Position numbers and translations under genes: made by a program
IMG/VR virus record: IMGVR_UViG_3300044539_000111
Span: 1 to 64,000 of that record
From: a virus
Strand: one strand, 5' to 3'
DNA length: 64,000 bases
The notes under the pieces: generated by a model
Databases searched by the model: none
What the model saw: the letters and a program-made list of their open reading frames with translations, nothing else
What the model was told of the DNA's origin: nothing
In this document: piece by piece, positions 28,550 to 37,216 of the stretch
How the letters are laid out: each line of letters opens with the position of its first letter
Position numbering within the stretch: position 1 is the first letter of the stretch

Positions 28550-29030
28550 GTTTTTTTACAGCGGCTTGGTTAGTAATGATCAAGATTTGTATGAACTCTA
28601 CCCAGATTTAAAACAATTGCAAAGATACTTTGCTAAAGTAAATAGGAGAGATAGATACTATGTTGCCATGAAATATCATGCTGTCAAATTAGCCAAAATC
28701 ATCTATCCTGAAATAGTATTAGAACAAATTGCAGAAATTATTAATGTTACAAATCATGCAACAGTTTTTTACTATATAAACACTTACATTCCAGTTGAAG
28801 GACATGGTGAGTTTATCTCAAAACATTTCAACAACTTTGTTAAAAATCAAATTTATCCATTAACCGCTTATGGAAAAGACAGAAAAGAGCATGGACTATT
28901 TAAGCAAGTTGCACTTGACGAATACACAGAACAAAATGAAGAGTCCTCTTCAAAGAAAAAGAAAGAAAGAAAGAGGAATGGTAATAGCTACGTCTTTGCA
29001 GTTAAGAGAGATAAGAAGGAACGCTATTAG
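28539..29030 (+). CDS. DnaA domain IV-like DNA-binding protein
   Basis: 163 residues from the ATG at 28539 (an ATG at 28527 is also in frame). The middle IYPEIVLEQIAEIINVTNHA followed by TVFYYINTYI resembles the DnaA C-terminal signature, where a basic-HTH helix precedes 'dHtTVlya'; Asn-His-Ala-Thr-Val is the match. No AAA+ domain precedes it. A Lys-rich tail (SSSKKKKERKRNGNS) would aid DNA binding. Could bind origin-like sites or host DnaA boxes. Confidence 0.62.
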   Translation: MINKFFYSGLVSNDQDLYELYPDLKQLQRYFAKVNRRDRYYVAMKYHAVKLAKIIYPEIVLEQIAEIINVTNHATVFYYINTYIPVEGHGEFISKHFNNFVKNQIYPLTAYGKDRKEHGLFKQVALDEYTEQNEESSSKKKKERKRNGNSYVFAVKRDKKERY

Positions 29031-29069
29031 ATATATAAACCCAGATGTTGAACCTTAAAAATAAACAAT

Positions 29070-29588
29070 ATGCCAAATTGGTGTTGGAATACTGTAGAGT
29101 TTACCGGAGAAGAAAAAAATCTAAATAATCTTAGCAAATTACTTGATAAAACAATTAAGATGCAAGAGATAACAGGAAACGGAGAGTTACTATTTGGACT
29201 AGAAGGTTCAATTGATGGTTACATGTTTAATATAAATAATGTGGATTCAGATGAAGGCTGGCTTAACTTTTCATTTGAATCTAAATGGAGTCCAATTCCA
29301 AATGACATAGTAAGAATTGCAGAGTTATTTAATTTGCAGTTTATTTATGACTATGAAGAAAGCGGAAATGGAATTCATGGCAAATACACATTTGAAATCA
29401 TTGGTGATGAAGGTAACTTGTATGAACAATCACCTACTGAAGAACAAATCAATGAGTGCAGATTTCAAGAAGAAGATGATGATGAAGATTGTCCAAGTGG
29501 ATTTGACTATGAAAAGTTAGAAGGCTTTATTGAAAGCGCGTCAATGGAAAGTTGTCAAGTCACCAGAGTTAATGAAAAAGCCGCATGA
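29070..29588 (+). CDS. Api92/YubB-type ferredoxin-like protein
   Basis: 172 residues opening MPNWCWNTVEFTGEEKNLNN, the signature of the Api92-like/YubB family of phages and plasmids, then SDEGWLNFSFESKWSPIPND and GIHGKYTFEIIGDEGN. Function of the family is unknown; the fold is ferredoxin-like. The acidic EEDDDEDCPS insert is phage-specific. Confidence 0.78.
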   Translation: MPNWCWNTVEFTGEEKNLNNLSKLLDKTIKMQEITGNGELLFGLEGSIDGYMFNINNVDSDEGWLNFSFESKWSPIPNDIVRIAELFNLQFIYDYEESGNGIHGKYTFEIIGDEGNLYEQSPTEEQINECRFQEEDDDEDCPSGFDYEKLEGFIESASMESCQVTRVNEKAA

Positions 29589-29980
29589 AAAAGACCTGTG
29601 TCATCAAATTCAAAATGGTAAATGGAAAGCTTATTCCTAAAGATGGTCTGATGAAAACTAGATTCAATCAATTCATACGCGAGTTGACTGAAGATGATGA
29701 GATAGAATGCATCATGGAAGCAGTTGAACCTAACAATACCAAGGCTCAGCTTGCCAAGATTCATGTGATGATTAAAGAAATCTCAGATGAAACGGGTGAA
29801 GACATCAAGAAAACCAAGAAAGACATCAAAGATCAATGTGGTTTGACTTATTATGTAGATCAGCAGAAATACTATAAGTCATTTGCAGATCTATCAAGAC
29901 AAGACTTGTCTGATGTCATTGAGAAAATGTATTTGATTGGGGACTTCCTCAACATTAACTTTCGGAAGGATCTTCTTTAA
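29585..29980 (+). CDS. NinB-like recombination protein (weak)
   Basis: 131 residues. N-terminal β (TCVIKFKMVNGKLIPKDGLM), then KAQLAKIHVMIKEISDETGE followed by basic helices and KSFADLSRQDLSDVIEKMYL, echoing the 'sts.ls..em..li..i' end of λ NinB-like proteins. The match is by general layout only. It overlaps the 3' end of the opposite-strand gene by 26 bases. Confidence 0.55.
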   Translation: MKKTCVIKFKMVNGKLIPKDGLMKTRFNQFIRELTEDDEIECIMEAVEPNNTKAQLAKIHVMIKEISDETGEDIKKTKKDIKDQCGLTYYVDQQKYYKSFADLSRQDLSDVIEKMYLIGDFLNINFRKDLL

Positions 29981-30257
29981 TATCTAACTCAACATCTGTT
30001 GTGTGTTTTTTCAAATCTTTATTTGCTTCGTCTTCAACAGACTTTACAAGCATCATAAAAGTTTGAATAACCGCTTCAGATATAGTAAGTGGAGTTTTAT
30101 TGGTAGGAGTATCAATGTTCATCAAAGCTTGCTTCGGATCAGGTTGTTGTTCTAACAACCTGGCCATCAAATCATAGACGCGTTGATAATAAGCACCGGA
30201 TACTTCTATGCTTACAACAGTGTCTTCTTTAATAACAGTAACAATTTTTTTAGCCAT
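29955..30257 (-). CDS. Lone minus-strand gene inside the early block
   Basis: 100 residues from the ATG at 30257 (longer in-frame starts cross the UDG-like gene). MAKKIVTVIKEDTVVSIEVS then AYYQRVYDLMARLLEQQPDP and SEAVIQTFMMLVKSVEDEAN, an ordinary phage-like α/β protein. Its ATG and that of the opposite UDG-like gene share CATG at 30255-30258, and its 3' end overlaps the NinB-like gene by 26 bases. Expression would produce antisense RNA to that neighbour. Function unknown. Confidence 0.72.
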   Translation of the reverse strand: MAKKIVTVIKEDTVVSIEVSGAYYQRVYDLMARLLEQQPDPKQALMNIDTPTNKTPLTISEAVIQTFMMLVKSVEDEANKDLKKHTTDVELDIKEDPSES

Positions 30258-30852
30258 GAGTTCAAATATTAACTCCAAAGATATAATAAATAAACAGAAA
30301 GAAAAATACGCGGAGTTCCCGTGGAGTAAATTCCTATTACAGGAGTTTGATAAGCCTACATTTGAAAAGATGTTGGACAAATTGATTGCAGGTGTATCTA
30401 ATGGTAAGCCATTTACACCTCCAATGAAATCTTGGTTCAGTGACTTTACTACTATGAGCCCAGCCGATCTGAAAGTATTAGTAGTTTCTAAAGGGCCTGT
30501 AGAATTTTCCTCAGAGTTCATATCTCCGGAACTTTTAACCAATCAAGGTGTAATGTTCTACAATCTATCAAGAACAGCTGTAGGAACAGATCAAATGATG
30601 GAAGACTGGCGCATGTTCAACATCTATTTCATTGACTACTTGATTTCAAACATACCGGACATTGTATATGTGTTTGTTGGATTTGAAGCAAGTGATTTTT
30701 CAGAGATGGTAAATGAAGAGGGACATGGAAACAAAGTGTTCTTGCCAGAACAGTCGCATGCTATTTGGAAATCAAATGCATTGTACAAATTGTTTGATGA
30801 AAATGTAAATTTAATCTTAGAAAGTAAAGGAATTTCTGCCATCAGTTGGTAA
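30256..30852 (+). CDS. Uracil-DNA glycosylase-like protein, catalytic motifs degenerate
   Basis: 198 residues from the ATG at 30256. Order and spacing follow family 1 UDG: FPWSKFLLQEFDKPTFEKML, KPFTPPMKSWFSDFTTM, LKVLVVSKGPV where GQDPYH should be, GVMFYNLSRTA for 'vlllN..LT', VYVFVGFEA for 'vfllwG..A', and FLPEQSHA for HPSPLS. The catalytic Asp and His motifs are therefore altered. Such proteins are typical of crAss-like replication blocks; this one may bind uracil DNA or inhibit host UDG rather than excise. Confidence 0.72.
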   Translation: MSSNINSKDIINKQKEKYAEFPWSKFLLQEFDKPTFEKMLDKLIAGVSNGKPFTPPMKSWFSDFTTMSPADLKVLVVSKGPVEFSSEFISPELLTNQGVMFYNLSRTAVGTDQMMEDWRMFNIYFIDYLISNIPDIVYVFVGFEASDFSEMVNEEGHGNKVFLPEQSHAIWKSNALYKLFDENVNLILESKGISAISW

Positions 30853-30879
30853 AAGTTTTGTATCTTAGTAGTCCTTTCT

Positions 30880-31419
30880 ATGAAAAATAATCTCAAACAA
30901 AGCAGTCTATTTGAAAGACTAAAGTATCACAAAGTTACTGTAAAACAGTACATTCAAATGTATTTAGAGTACACTGCAGGTGATCTTCCAGAAGACAGCC
31001 TTGAGTTTAAAATTCTAAAAAGCATTGATGAACTATTTGCAACAAAAAAAAAGTTAAAATTAGATGACTTGATGGGTAAGGATTATCAAAATGCAATTGA
31101 TGATTACATAGAGATATTTCCTACAACTAAATTGCCTAATGGTAAATATGCCAGAGGCAACAAGAAGAACATTGAAACTAATTTCAGATGGTTTTTTGAG
31201 AACTACAATTACTCATGGCAAGTTATTCAAGATGCAACAGAAATGTATGTATCTGAATACCGCGCTAAAAACTACCTGTATATGCGAACAGCCTTGTACT
31301 TTATTCGTAAAGATGATGGAACAAGAATGGTGCATTCTGATTTAGCTGATTACTGTGATAAGATAGTCAACAATGAAAGTTACACCAAAGAAAAATACTT
31401 TAAAACTAAAATCTTATGA
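30880..31419 (+). CDS. Replication-block hypothetical protein (179 aa)
   Basis: All-helical, basic protein (LKYHKVTVKQYIQMYLEYTA; LKLDDLMGKDYQNAIDDYIE; then aromatic-rich ETNFRWFFENYNYSWQVIQD). It ends four bases inside the DnaB-like helicase gene. Position immediately upstream of the helicase makes a helicase loader or partner possible. No sequence family recognised. Confidence 0.68.
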   Translation: MKNNLKQSSLFERLKYHKVTVKQYIQMYLEYTAGDLPEDSLEFKILKSIDELFATKKKLKLDDLMGKDYQNAIDDYIEIFPTTKLPNGKYARGNKKNIETNFRWFFENYNYSWQVIQDATEMYVSEYRAKNYLYMRTALYFIRKDDGTRMVHSDLADYCDKIVNNESYTKEKYFKTKIL

Positions 31420-32411
31420 AGTGGAAAAGCCATAAAGAACATTACAAAGATGCATTGAAATACATGAAAGGTAAGCAACAAGGATTGATTCCTAGTTACA
31501 AAACACCTTGGCCTAAATTCAACAATGCAACACTTAACGGTCTTGAGTTTAATACCATTACTGTTATAGGTGCTAGACCTGCGTCAGGTAAAACATTAAT
31601 GGTAGACCAAATTGTAAGAGAAGGTTTTAAATTAAACCCTGGGCTCAACATAAGAGTGCTGCAGTTTCAATTGGAAATGTTCGGACGAACAACAAAACTC
31701 AGAGAGTTTTCATCAGTAACCAAAGAAACTTACAGATACCTGTGTAGTGCAGAAGAAGAAGATATTGTTGTATCAGATGATATAATTGATCTATGTCACA
31801 AGTATGCTAAAGAAGCATCTAAGTATCCAATTGACATCATTGATGAATCAGTAACGGTAAAACAATTCAGAACTGAGATTATTGAATACATGAAAGAGTT
31901 TTCAATAACTAATGACGCTGGGAAGATTTCATATCATAACACCGTCATAACCCTTGACCACTCCGTATTAATCAAGAAAGATGCAGATGAAGCCTCTAAG
32001 CAGGAAACATTAGCAAACCTTGGTGAAGTATGTACAGAACTAAAAAAGAAATTTCCTATTGCATTCATTCTACTTACCCAGTTAAACAGGGACACGGACA
32101 GACCGGAAAGAAATGAGAATGGTAAATACGGCAACTACATTTTAGAGTCTGATATATACGGGGGTGATGGACTAGTCCAACATGCAGATTTAGTTGTAGG
32201 AATCAACAGACCAGCAAAAAGATTCATTAGTTACTATGGACCTGATAGATTTATAATTGAAGATGAGAACACTCTTGTTCTCCATTGGATTAAATCTAGA
32301 AATGGTGAAGTAGGTATGAGTTTCTTTAAAGCAGAGTTTCATAACATGTCAATTAGTGAAATGGAAACGCCTGGTCAAGATCAACAACCAATTCAAACTA
32401 AAAAGAAATGA
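31416..32411 (+). CDS. DnaB-like replicative helicase (RecA-fold)
   Basis: 331 residues. Walker A GARPASGKTLMVDQIVREG (about residue 51), motif H1a region RVLQFQLEMFGRTTKLREFS, Walker B-type VITLDHSVLIKK (about 175), LANLGEVCTELKKKFPIAFI and H3-type LLTQLNRDTDRPERN, then GDGLVQHADLVVGINR and HWIKSRNG. Lacks the N-terminal DnaB domain, so it is the C-terminal motor only, as in several phages. Unwinds DNA at the fork with the Toprim primase at 34615. Confidence 0.85.
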   Translation: MKWKSHKEHYKDALKYMKGKQQGLIPSYKTPWPKFNNATLNGLEFNTITVIGARPASGKTLMVDQIVREGFKLNPGLNIRVLQFQLEMFGRTTKLREFSSVTKETYRYLCSAEEEDIVVSDDIIDLCHKYAKEASKYPIDIIDESVTVKQFRTEIIEYMKEFSITNDAGKISYHNTVITLDHSVLIKKDADEASKQETLANLGEVCTELKKKFPIAFILLTQLNRDTDRPERNENGKYGNYILESDIYGGDGLVQHADLVVGINRPAKRFISYYGPDRFIIEDENTLVLHWIKSRNGEVGMSFFKAEFHNMSISEMETPGQDQQPIQTKKK

Positions 32412-32926
32412 GTATAAACACAAAGAAAAATACAGTAGAAACCTTGGACAAAAAGGCAAAAATTGAGATTTTAAAATCTTATCACAAAACTACATTCGCT
32501 AAACTAGGCGCAAAAGATCCAGTCTTTTCACCTAAGATGGCTTATTATGATTCAGGCGAGAGAGTTATATCTTTTTTCCCAAGTGAAATTGAGAAAGGAG
32601 AAGACATCTTTACTGAATTTGTGAGCAGAGATTATGATTCTGAAGATGAATCGCGCACATTGTATAAATGGAAATACAATCCGCATTACATGCAAGAATA
32701 TAGAGTTACTGAACCGCATTCAGCAAATCACACAATCAGGTACATCATTCCTGTAGAGGAACTAATTGTATGTACAAGTGAAGCATCTGAAATAGATGAG
32801 TTTGATATGCCGGATCCAGATCAGGACTTGCCAATTGACCAGTTAACGATTAGGGATTTAGCCGCAATACTTACAGGTAAGCCAGTGAGTATGAAGAAAT
32901 GGCTAAACGAAATAGTAAAAAAGTAA
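32408..32926 (+). CDS. Hypothetical 172-residue replication-block protein
   Basis: N-terminal basic helix, central β region (SGERVISFFPSEIEKGEDIF), and an acidic C-terminal third (EASEIDEFDMPDPDQDLPID) ending in a helix with LAAILTGKPVSMKKWLNEIV. Fits between DnaB-like and Sak4-like genes with four-base overlap, so likely a replication accessory. Not recognised. Confidence 0.65.
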   Translation: MSINTKKNTVETLDKKAKIEILKSYHKTTFAKLGAKDPVFSPKMAYYDSGERVISFFPSEIEKGEDIFTEFVSRDYDSEDESRTLYKWKYNPHYMQEYRVTEPHSANHTIRYIIPVEELIVCTSEASEIDEFDMPDPDQDLPIDQLTIRDLAAILTGKPVSMKKWLNEIVKK

Positions 32927-32938
32927 ACAGTAATTAAG

Positions 32939-33736
32939 ATGAGTGATGAAAATAAAGTAGAAGACTTTATTCTACCGACTAAGCCTACTAAAAGTAAGCT
33001 TATTAACCCTAGTCCATTACTAGTTTTTGGTAAACCAAAGATTGGTAAAACAACAGCAATTGCTGGATTGGAAAACTGCTTAGTAATTAATCTTGAAGAT
33101 AAGATTCAAACCGCTGATGGTATGGTGATGTATGTCCCAACATTAAATGATTTGAAGATGGTCTTACAGAAAATCAAAGCTGCAGGTAAACCATATAAGT
33201 ACATTGCAGTTGATACCTTGACTAAGTTGGAAGACTTATGTATTCTGGAAGCAGAAAGAATATACATGAAGACTCCAATGGGAAAAGAATCCTGGATTAA
33301 AAAAGATGAAGCAACCGGCAAGTTATCACCGACATGTGGTAAATCTAAATACACCAGTATTTTATTCTTGCCTAACGGTTCAGGTTATCAGTATCTACGC
33401 CAAGCATTCAAGCAAATCACTAAGCTGATTGAAGAATGTGCTGACAATATTATTTACATTGCGCATGTCAAAGAAACCAACATCCTAAAAGAAGGTGCGG
33501 AATTGACATCACATGATGTAAATTTGATTGGTAAAAACAAACAATCTATTTCAGCGGAGGCACAAGCCATTGCTTATATGACGCGCATTGGTAAAGCAAA
33601 CTACTTATGTTTCTTGCCAAGTGATGATGTCTTAGCTGGTTGTAAAATCAAAAGATTAGAAGGAAAAGAAATTCTTATCAGTGAATATGATGAGAAAGAT
33701 AATTTGATTACTCATTGGGATCAAATCTATATTTAA
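32939..33736 (+). CDS. Sak4-like RecA-fold ATPase (AAA_24)
   Basis: 265 residues. Walker A LLVFGKPKIGKTTAIAGLEN (about residue 28), Walker B YIAVDTLTKLEDL (about 90), and the DNA-annealing-type module NIIYIAHVKETNILKEGAEL with sensor region ending VNLIGKNKQSISAEAQAIAY. Matches the Sak4 group of phage single-strand annealing/recombination ATPases found beside SSB genes, as here. Likely pairs with the 33774 SSB and the PD-(D/E)XK exonuclease at 39381. Confidence 0.82.
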   Translation: MSDENKVEDFILPTKPTKSKLINPSPLLVFGKPKIGKTTAIAGLENCLVINLEDKIQTADGMVMYVPTLNDLKMVLQKIKAAGKPYKYIAVDTLTKLEDLCILEAERIYMKTPMGKESWIKKDEATGKLSPTCGKSKYTSILFLPNGSGYQYLRQAFKQITKLIEECADNIIYIAHVKETNILKEGAELTSHDVNLIGKNKQSISAEAQAIAYMTRIGKANYLCFLPSDDVLAGCKIKRLEGKEILISEYDEKDNLITHWDQIYI

Positions 33737-33773
33737 GTAAACAGTAATTATAAATCTAGTAAAAAGAAAAGTT

Positions 33774-34556
33774 ATGTCTATTTCAACAAAAGGAGTTAAG
33801 AAAAATCACATCTCCAAAGAACTAAAGCCAGGTAATGTTGTGGCAAAAATCAACAACTTGTCTATTGAGCAAGTAAAAACACCAAAGGATCCTAAGAATC
33901 CTGAATACAAAATCTTTATTGAATTAGAAAGCCGCCCAATCGGTGGTGACTTTGTAGGATTTGATAAAGTGTTTGGTGATGCAAGTAAAGGTCAGCACTT
34001 AGGTCAAACAAAAAAGATTCAGTTTTCTAACTGGCCAATCAGAACAAGTGAAGGTATTTCTAAGAAAACAGGAAAGGCTTACAAGATTTTGGCATCAGCT
34101 AAAATTCTTGAGTTTGTTCAAAAACTGTTGACTATAGTTGGAGGTGACGCATGGTTGGAAGCCAACGATGGCAAGTTTGATACATGGGAGCAATTGCTTG
34201 CCGGTGTAGTTCGTAGCGGATTACTTAAAGACAAGTATTTCTCTTGGTGTATTGGTGCTACAGAAGGACAAAATGCCGCAGGATACACTGTATATTACAT
34301 GTGGCTTCCTGAAAAGAAAGACGCTGCTGAACCGTTTGCACTTGAAGGAGGTCTTGTTACCAAGTTTGATGCAAACATTCACATCACAAAGTCTAAGTCT
34401 GTAACAGAAAATGCAGCTCTTAATGACGGAGTTGATGATGATGATTCAGTTGCAAGAGAGCAAGAAGATGACGATTTTGCAAATGCACCTACAGACAGTC
34501 CGTTTGACAACGATGAGTTAGATGACAGCGAGTTGTTTGACATGGATGAAGATTAA
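33774..34556 (+). CDS. Single-stranded DNA-binding protein with long acidic tail
   Basis: 260 residues. N-terminal OB-type β-rich domain (HISKELKPGNVVAKINNLSI … NPEYKIFIELESRPIGGDFV; then SNWPIRTSEGISKKTGKAYK) and SWCIGATEGQNAAGYTVYYM, followed by an extended acidic tail (DDDDSVAREQEDDDFANAPT … DDSELFDMDED). crAss-like SSBs carry such tails. Directly downstream of the Sak4-like gene and before the terminator at 34573. A second acidic-tail protein with an SSB-type tip is encoded at 20776. Confidence 0.78.
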   Translation: MSISTKGVKKNHISKELKPGNVVAKINNLSIEQVKTPKDPKNPEYKIFIELESRPIGGDFVGFDKVFGDASKGQHLGQTKKIQFSNWPIRTSEGISKKTGKAYKILASAKILEFVQKLLTIVGGDAWLEANDGKFDTWEQLLAGVVRSGLLKDKYFSWCIGATEGQNAAGYTVYYMWLPEKKDAAEPFALEGGLVTKFDANIHITKSKSVTENAALNDGVDDDDSVAREQEDDDFANAPTDSPFDNDELDDSELFDMDED

Positions 34557-34572
34557 TCTTTTCCAATAACAC

Positions 34573-34606
34573 AAGGCGGGTTATTAATTTAGCCCGCCTT
34601 TTTTTA
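34573..34606 (+). terminator. Intrinsic terminator after SSB
   Basis: AAGGCGGG … CCCGCCTT stem with a 12-base loop and TTTTTTT, ending the SSB transcript; the primase gene starts 9 bases beyond. Confidence 0.9.
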
Positions 34607-34614
34607 TTCTAGTT

Positions 34615-35613
34615 ATGATACACACAGTTTATTACACTAACAAAAACTTTCCTATACCTAGTAATAGGATCATGGAAAGAATTTTAAATCTTGAAGAAGC
34701 ATTAGAAGGACAGTCAGTTAAAATCAAATCTATTTTTAACAAGGCAGACAATGATCCTTCAATGATTTTGTTTTTCTCAGATGATGAACAAATATATCGC
34801 TTTAAAGATTTTTCTTCAGGGAACTATGGTGATGCTGTTGATATAGTATTAGAACTCTACAACTTATCAGATAGGCAGAATGGCTATAGACAAATCCTAG
34901 AGCTTTTTAAGAATGACACAGAAATCCCTAAATACATTAACACTGCCTCCAAAGAAATCAGAGAAGTCAACAAGTACACAATCCGTAAATGGACTAATGC
35001 TGATGCTGCATTCTGGAAACAATTTGGAATAGGTGGTTCTTTCTTAAAGAACTATAACATAAAGCCACTAGGGGAATATACCATTACCATTACTAAAGAA
35101 GACGGAGTAGAAGAAATGAACTTTGCTCAGAACATGTGCTATGGTTATTTCAATAATGCAGGAGAGCTATGCAAAATCTATCAGCCAACACGGAAGATAG
35201 CAAAGTTCCTAAAGCTTAGAGAATATACACAAGGTGAAGAACAACTCACATACAAGGCACGTTGTCTAATCATTGCATCATCTCTCAAAGACATCGGTGC
35301 ATTCAAAGCACTCAAGTTCAATCAGATTGAAATGGTAGCTCCCGACAGCGAGAATGTTACTATCACTCAAGCACAGATTGACAAGTACCGCCAAGAATAT
35401 GAATTTGTCTTCACACTATTTGACAATGACATAGCAGGCATGAAAGCAATGAAACACTACAAAGATTTGTATAACATCTCTTACATCTATTTCAATGTAG
35501 AAAAAGACATTGCAGAATGTGTCAAGCAACATGGTGTTGCAAGCACAAAAGTATTTTTAATTCCAATCTTAAAAAATGCAATCGCAGGAGAAAAAAATCA
35601 AAAGACTTCTTGA
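34615..35613 (+). CDS. DnaG-like primase with degenerate Toprim
   Basis: 332 residues. N-terminal zinc ribbon is lacking; residues 40-110 look like the primase N-terminal domain (IFNKADNDPSMILFFSDDEQ … FKDFSSGNYGDAVDIVLEL). The Toprim module is recognisable at ARCLIIASSLKDIGAFKAL (the 'SLKD' form with the catalytic Glu replaced, as in other phage primases) and FVFTLFDNDIAGMKAMKHY (DxD-type acids). Makes primers for the family B polymerase. The GTTACTATCA repeat lies inside at 35356. Confidence 0.8.
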   Translation: MIHTVYYTNKNFPIPSNRIMERILNLEEALEGQSVKIKSIFNKADNDPSMILFFSDDEQIYRFKDFSSGNYGDAVDIVLELYNLSDRQNGYRQILELFKNDTEIPKYINTASKEIREVNKYTIRKWTNADAAFWKQFGIGGSFLKNYNIKPLGEYTITITKEDGVEEMNFAQNMCYGYFNNAGELCKIYQPTRKIAKFLKLREYTQGEEQLTYKARCLIIASSLKDIGAFKALKFNQIEMVAPDSENVTITQAQIDKYRQEYEFVFTLFDNDIAGMKAMKHYKDLYNISYIYFNVEKDIAECVKQHGVASTKVFLIPILKNAIAGEKNQKTS

Positions 35614-35998
35614 GTCCAAAGATGTAGAAAACCATAAGCTTGGTCAACTAGCACTATTATCTGTGTTAGACAAAGACAATGTTTTATATTGGTATTTGAC
35701 TTTAGAGCCAATCAAAGGTTCAATTAAAGCAGATGAAGATTTGCATATAAAAATGACAGAGCTTTTAGAATGGCCATCCTATATTCCAGCAATGGAATGT
35801 TTAGCTAAAATGGTTACTTATATTCAAGCTACTTGTCCTTCACAATCAAGCATAGAAAAATTCTTTGTTTATTACAATGAATATCTTTACAGTTTAATGT
35901 CAAGTACATGGACTTCAGAAACAAGAAAATTAATTAAATCACAAATACCACAGTTAAATGTCAGCAAACCTCCAACAAAATCTCACGAAGATTTGTAA
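35576..35998 (+). CDS. Hypothetical 140-residue protein
   Basis: Helical protein (KKIKRLLESKDVENHKLGQL; LLSVLDKDNVLYWYLTLEPI; SSIEKFFVYYNEYLYSLMSS). Both ends overlap neighbouring genes by 38-41 bases, unusual for this block but with only one upstream ATG available. Possibly a primase or MoxR-pair partner. Not recognised. Confidence 0.6.
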   Translation: MQSQEKKIKRLLESKDVENHKLGQLALLSVLDKDNVLYWYLTLEPIKGSIKADEDLHIKMTELLEWPSYIPAMECLAKMVTYIQATCPSQSSIEKFFVYYNEYLYSLMSSTWTSETRKLIKSQIPQLNVSKPPTKSHEDL

Positions 35999-37199
35999 AG
36001 ATTTGATGTTAGAACAGCCATTTTATGGCCTGCTTCTACTAAATCTAAACAAAGAATGGACAGACAAAGTACCAACAGCCGGTGTTGGACTAGAAGGAAT
36101 CAACTACAAGTTGTATATTAATCCGGAATTTTGGCAAAGTTTATCTGAAGAACACAAGAAAGGTTTGCTTCAGCATGAATTGATGCACATTGCATTCTTT
36201 CATATTACAGAATACAAACATCTAAAAAATCATGAGCTTGCGAACATGGCTCAAGATATTGAGATCAATCAAAAGATTGATCCCGGTTATTTACCGCCAG
36301 ATGGTTGCACACTTGAGAAATTTATTGATAAAGGATATGATTTACTTCCAGAAGAAGGTACTAACATTTATTATGAAAAATTAAACCGTGAAAGTGATGG
36401 TCCAGGTCCCGGATCTGGTAAAGGTAACGGGCAAGGACAAGGGCAAAGTTTACTTGATGCCATCAAAGATGCAGTAGCAAATGGTTCAATGCAAGTTAAC
36501 GGTCAAGGTTCAAGTAATATGCGCGTCCCAGATCACCAATGGGATGACTTCGATGATCTATCAGAAACTCAACAAAAACTTGTTGACAAACAACTTGAAG
36601 TGATGTTAGACGAAGTTGTTGAACAGGTTCAAAAAATGCAGGGTACTATTCCTAGAGAAGTCTTACAAAAGCTAGAGGCTTTAAAAGTAATTGAGCCACC
36701 AAAGTTTAATTGGAAAGCTTACTTGAGAAGATACATTGGGAACAGTTCTAAGAACAGCATGCGCAAAACCAAAAGAAAACAAAGCAAGCGTTTTGAATTA
36801 GACTTTGGTATTAAAGTGCAAGAGTTTTCAACTATCTTAATTGCAATTGACAGTTCACAATCAGTATCTGATGATGAAATTAAAGAGTTCATGCATGAAA
36901 TTCACCACATGTACAAGTGTGGACATGATTTTACATTGGTTTTTGCAGATACACAAATGCAAGATCCGGTAAAATATAGACCAAATATGCCGTTAATCAT
37001 TAAGAAAAGGGGAGGTACTGATTTCAATCCTGTTGTAGATTATTACATACAACATAGAAAGAAATACACAACGCTCATTTATCTTACAGATGGAGAATGT
37101 CCTGCTCCAGATGCGCCAGTTAAAAACATGTTGTGGGTACTATCTACAAAATGTCAGGACACAGATCACTTACCAGGAAAAACAATCAAGTTAAATTAA
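35958..37199 (+). CDS. VWA metallopeptidase-like protein (DUF2201), partner of MoxR
   Basis: 413 residues. The N-terminal zincin part has GLLQHELMHIAFFHITEYKH (HExxH at about residue 75) and NMAQDIEINQKID. A Gly/Gln linker and a basic LRRYIGNSSKNSMRKTKRKQ helix precede a VWA domain with MIDAS-type ILIAIDSSQSVSDDEI (DxSxS) and KKRGGTDFNPV / LTDGECPAPDAP. This is the DUF2201_N–DUF2201 architecture that pairs with MoxR ATPases. The acting substrate is unknown. Confidence 0.82.
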   Translation: MSANLQQNLTKICKDLMLEQPFYGLLLLNLNKEWTDKVPTAGVGLEGINYKLYINPEFWQSLSEEHKKGLLQHELMHIAFFHITEYKHLKNHELANMAQDIEINQKIDPGYLPPDGCTLEKFIDKGYDLLPEEGTNIYYEKLNRESDGPGPGSGKGNGQGQGQSLLDAIKDAVANGSMQVNGQGSSNMRVPDHQWDDFDDLSETQQKLVDKQLEVMLDEVVEQVQKMQGTIPREVLQKLEALKVIEPPKFNWKAYLRRYIGNSSKNSMRKTKRKQSKRFELDFGIKVQEFSTILIAIDSSQSVSDDEIKEFMHEIHHMYKCGHDFTLVFADTQMQDPVKYRPNMPLIIKKRGGTDFNPVVDYYIQHRKKYTTLIYLTDGECPAPDAPVKNMLWVLSTKCQDTDHLPGKTIKLN

Positions 37200-37216
37200 A
37201 AGTTAAATTAAGAGTT

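Noticed and set aside
28870-29058. 62-residue basic plus-strand frame
   Set aside because: Mostly inside the Lys-rich 3' end of the DnaA-C-like gene in another frame; composition explained by that gene.
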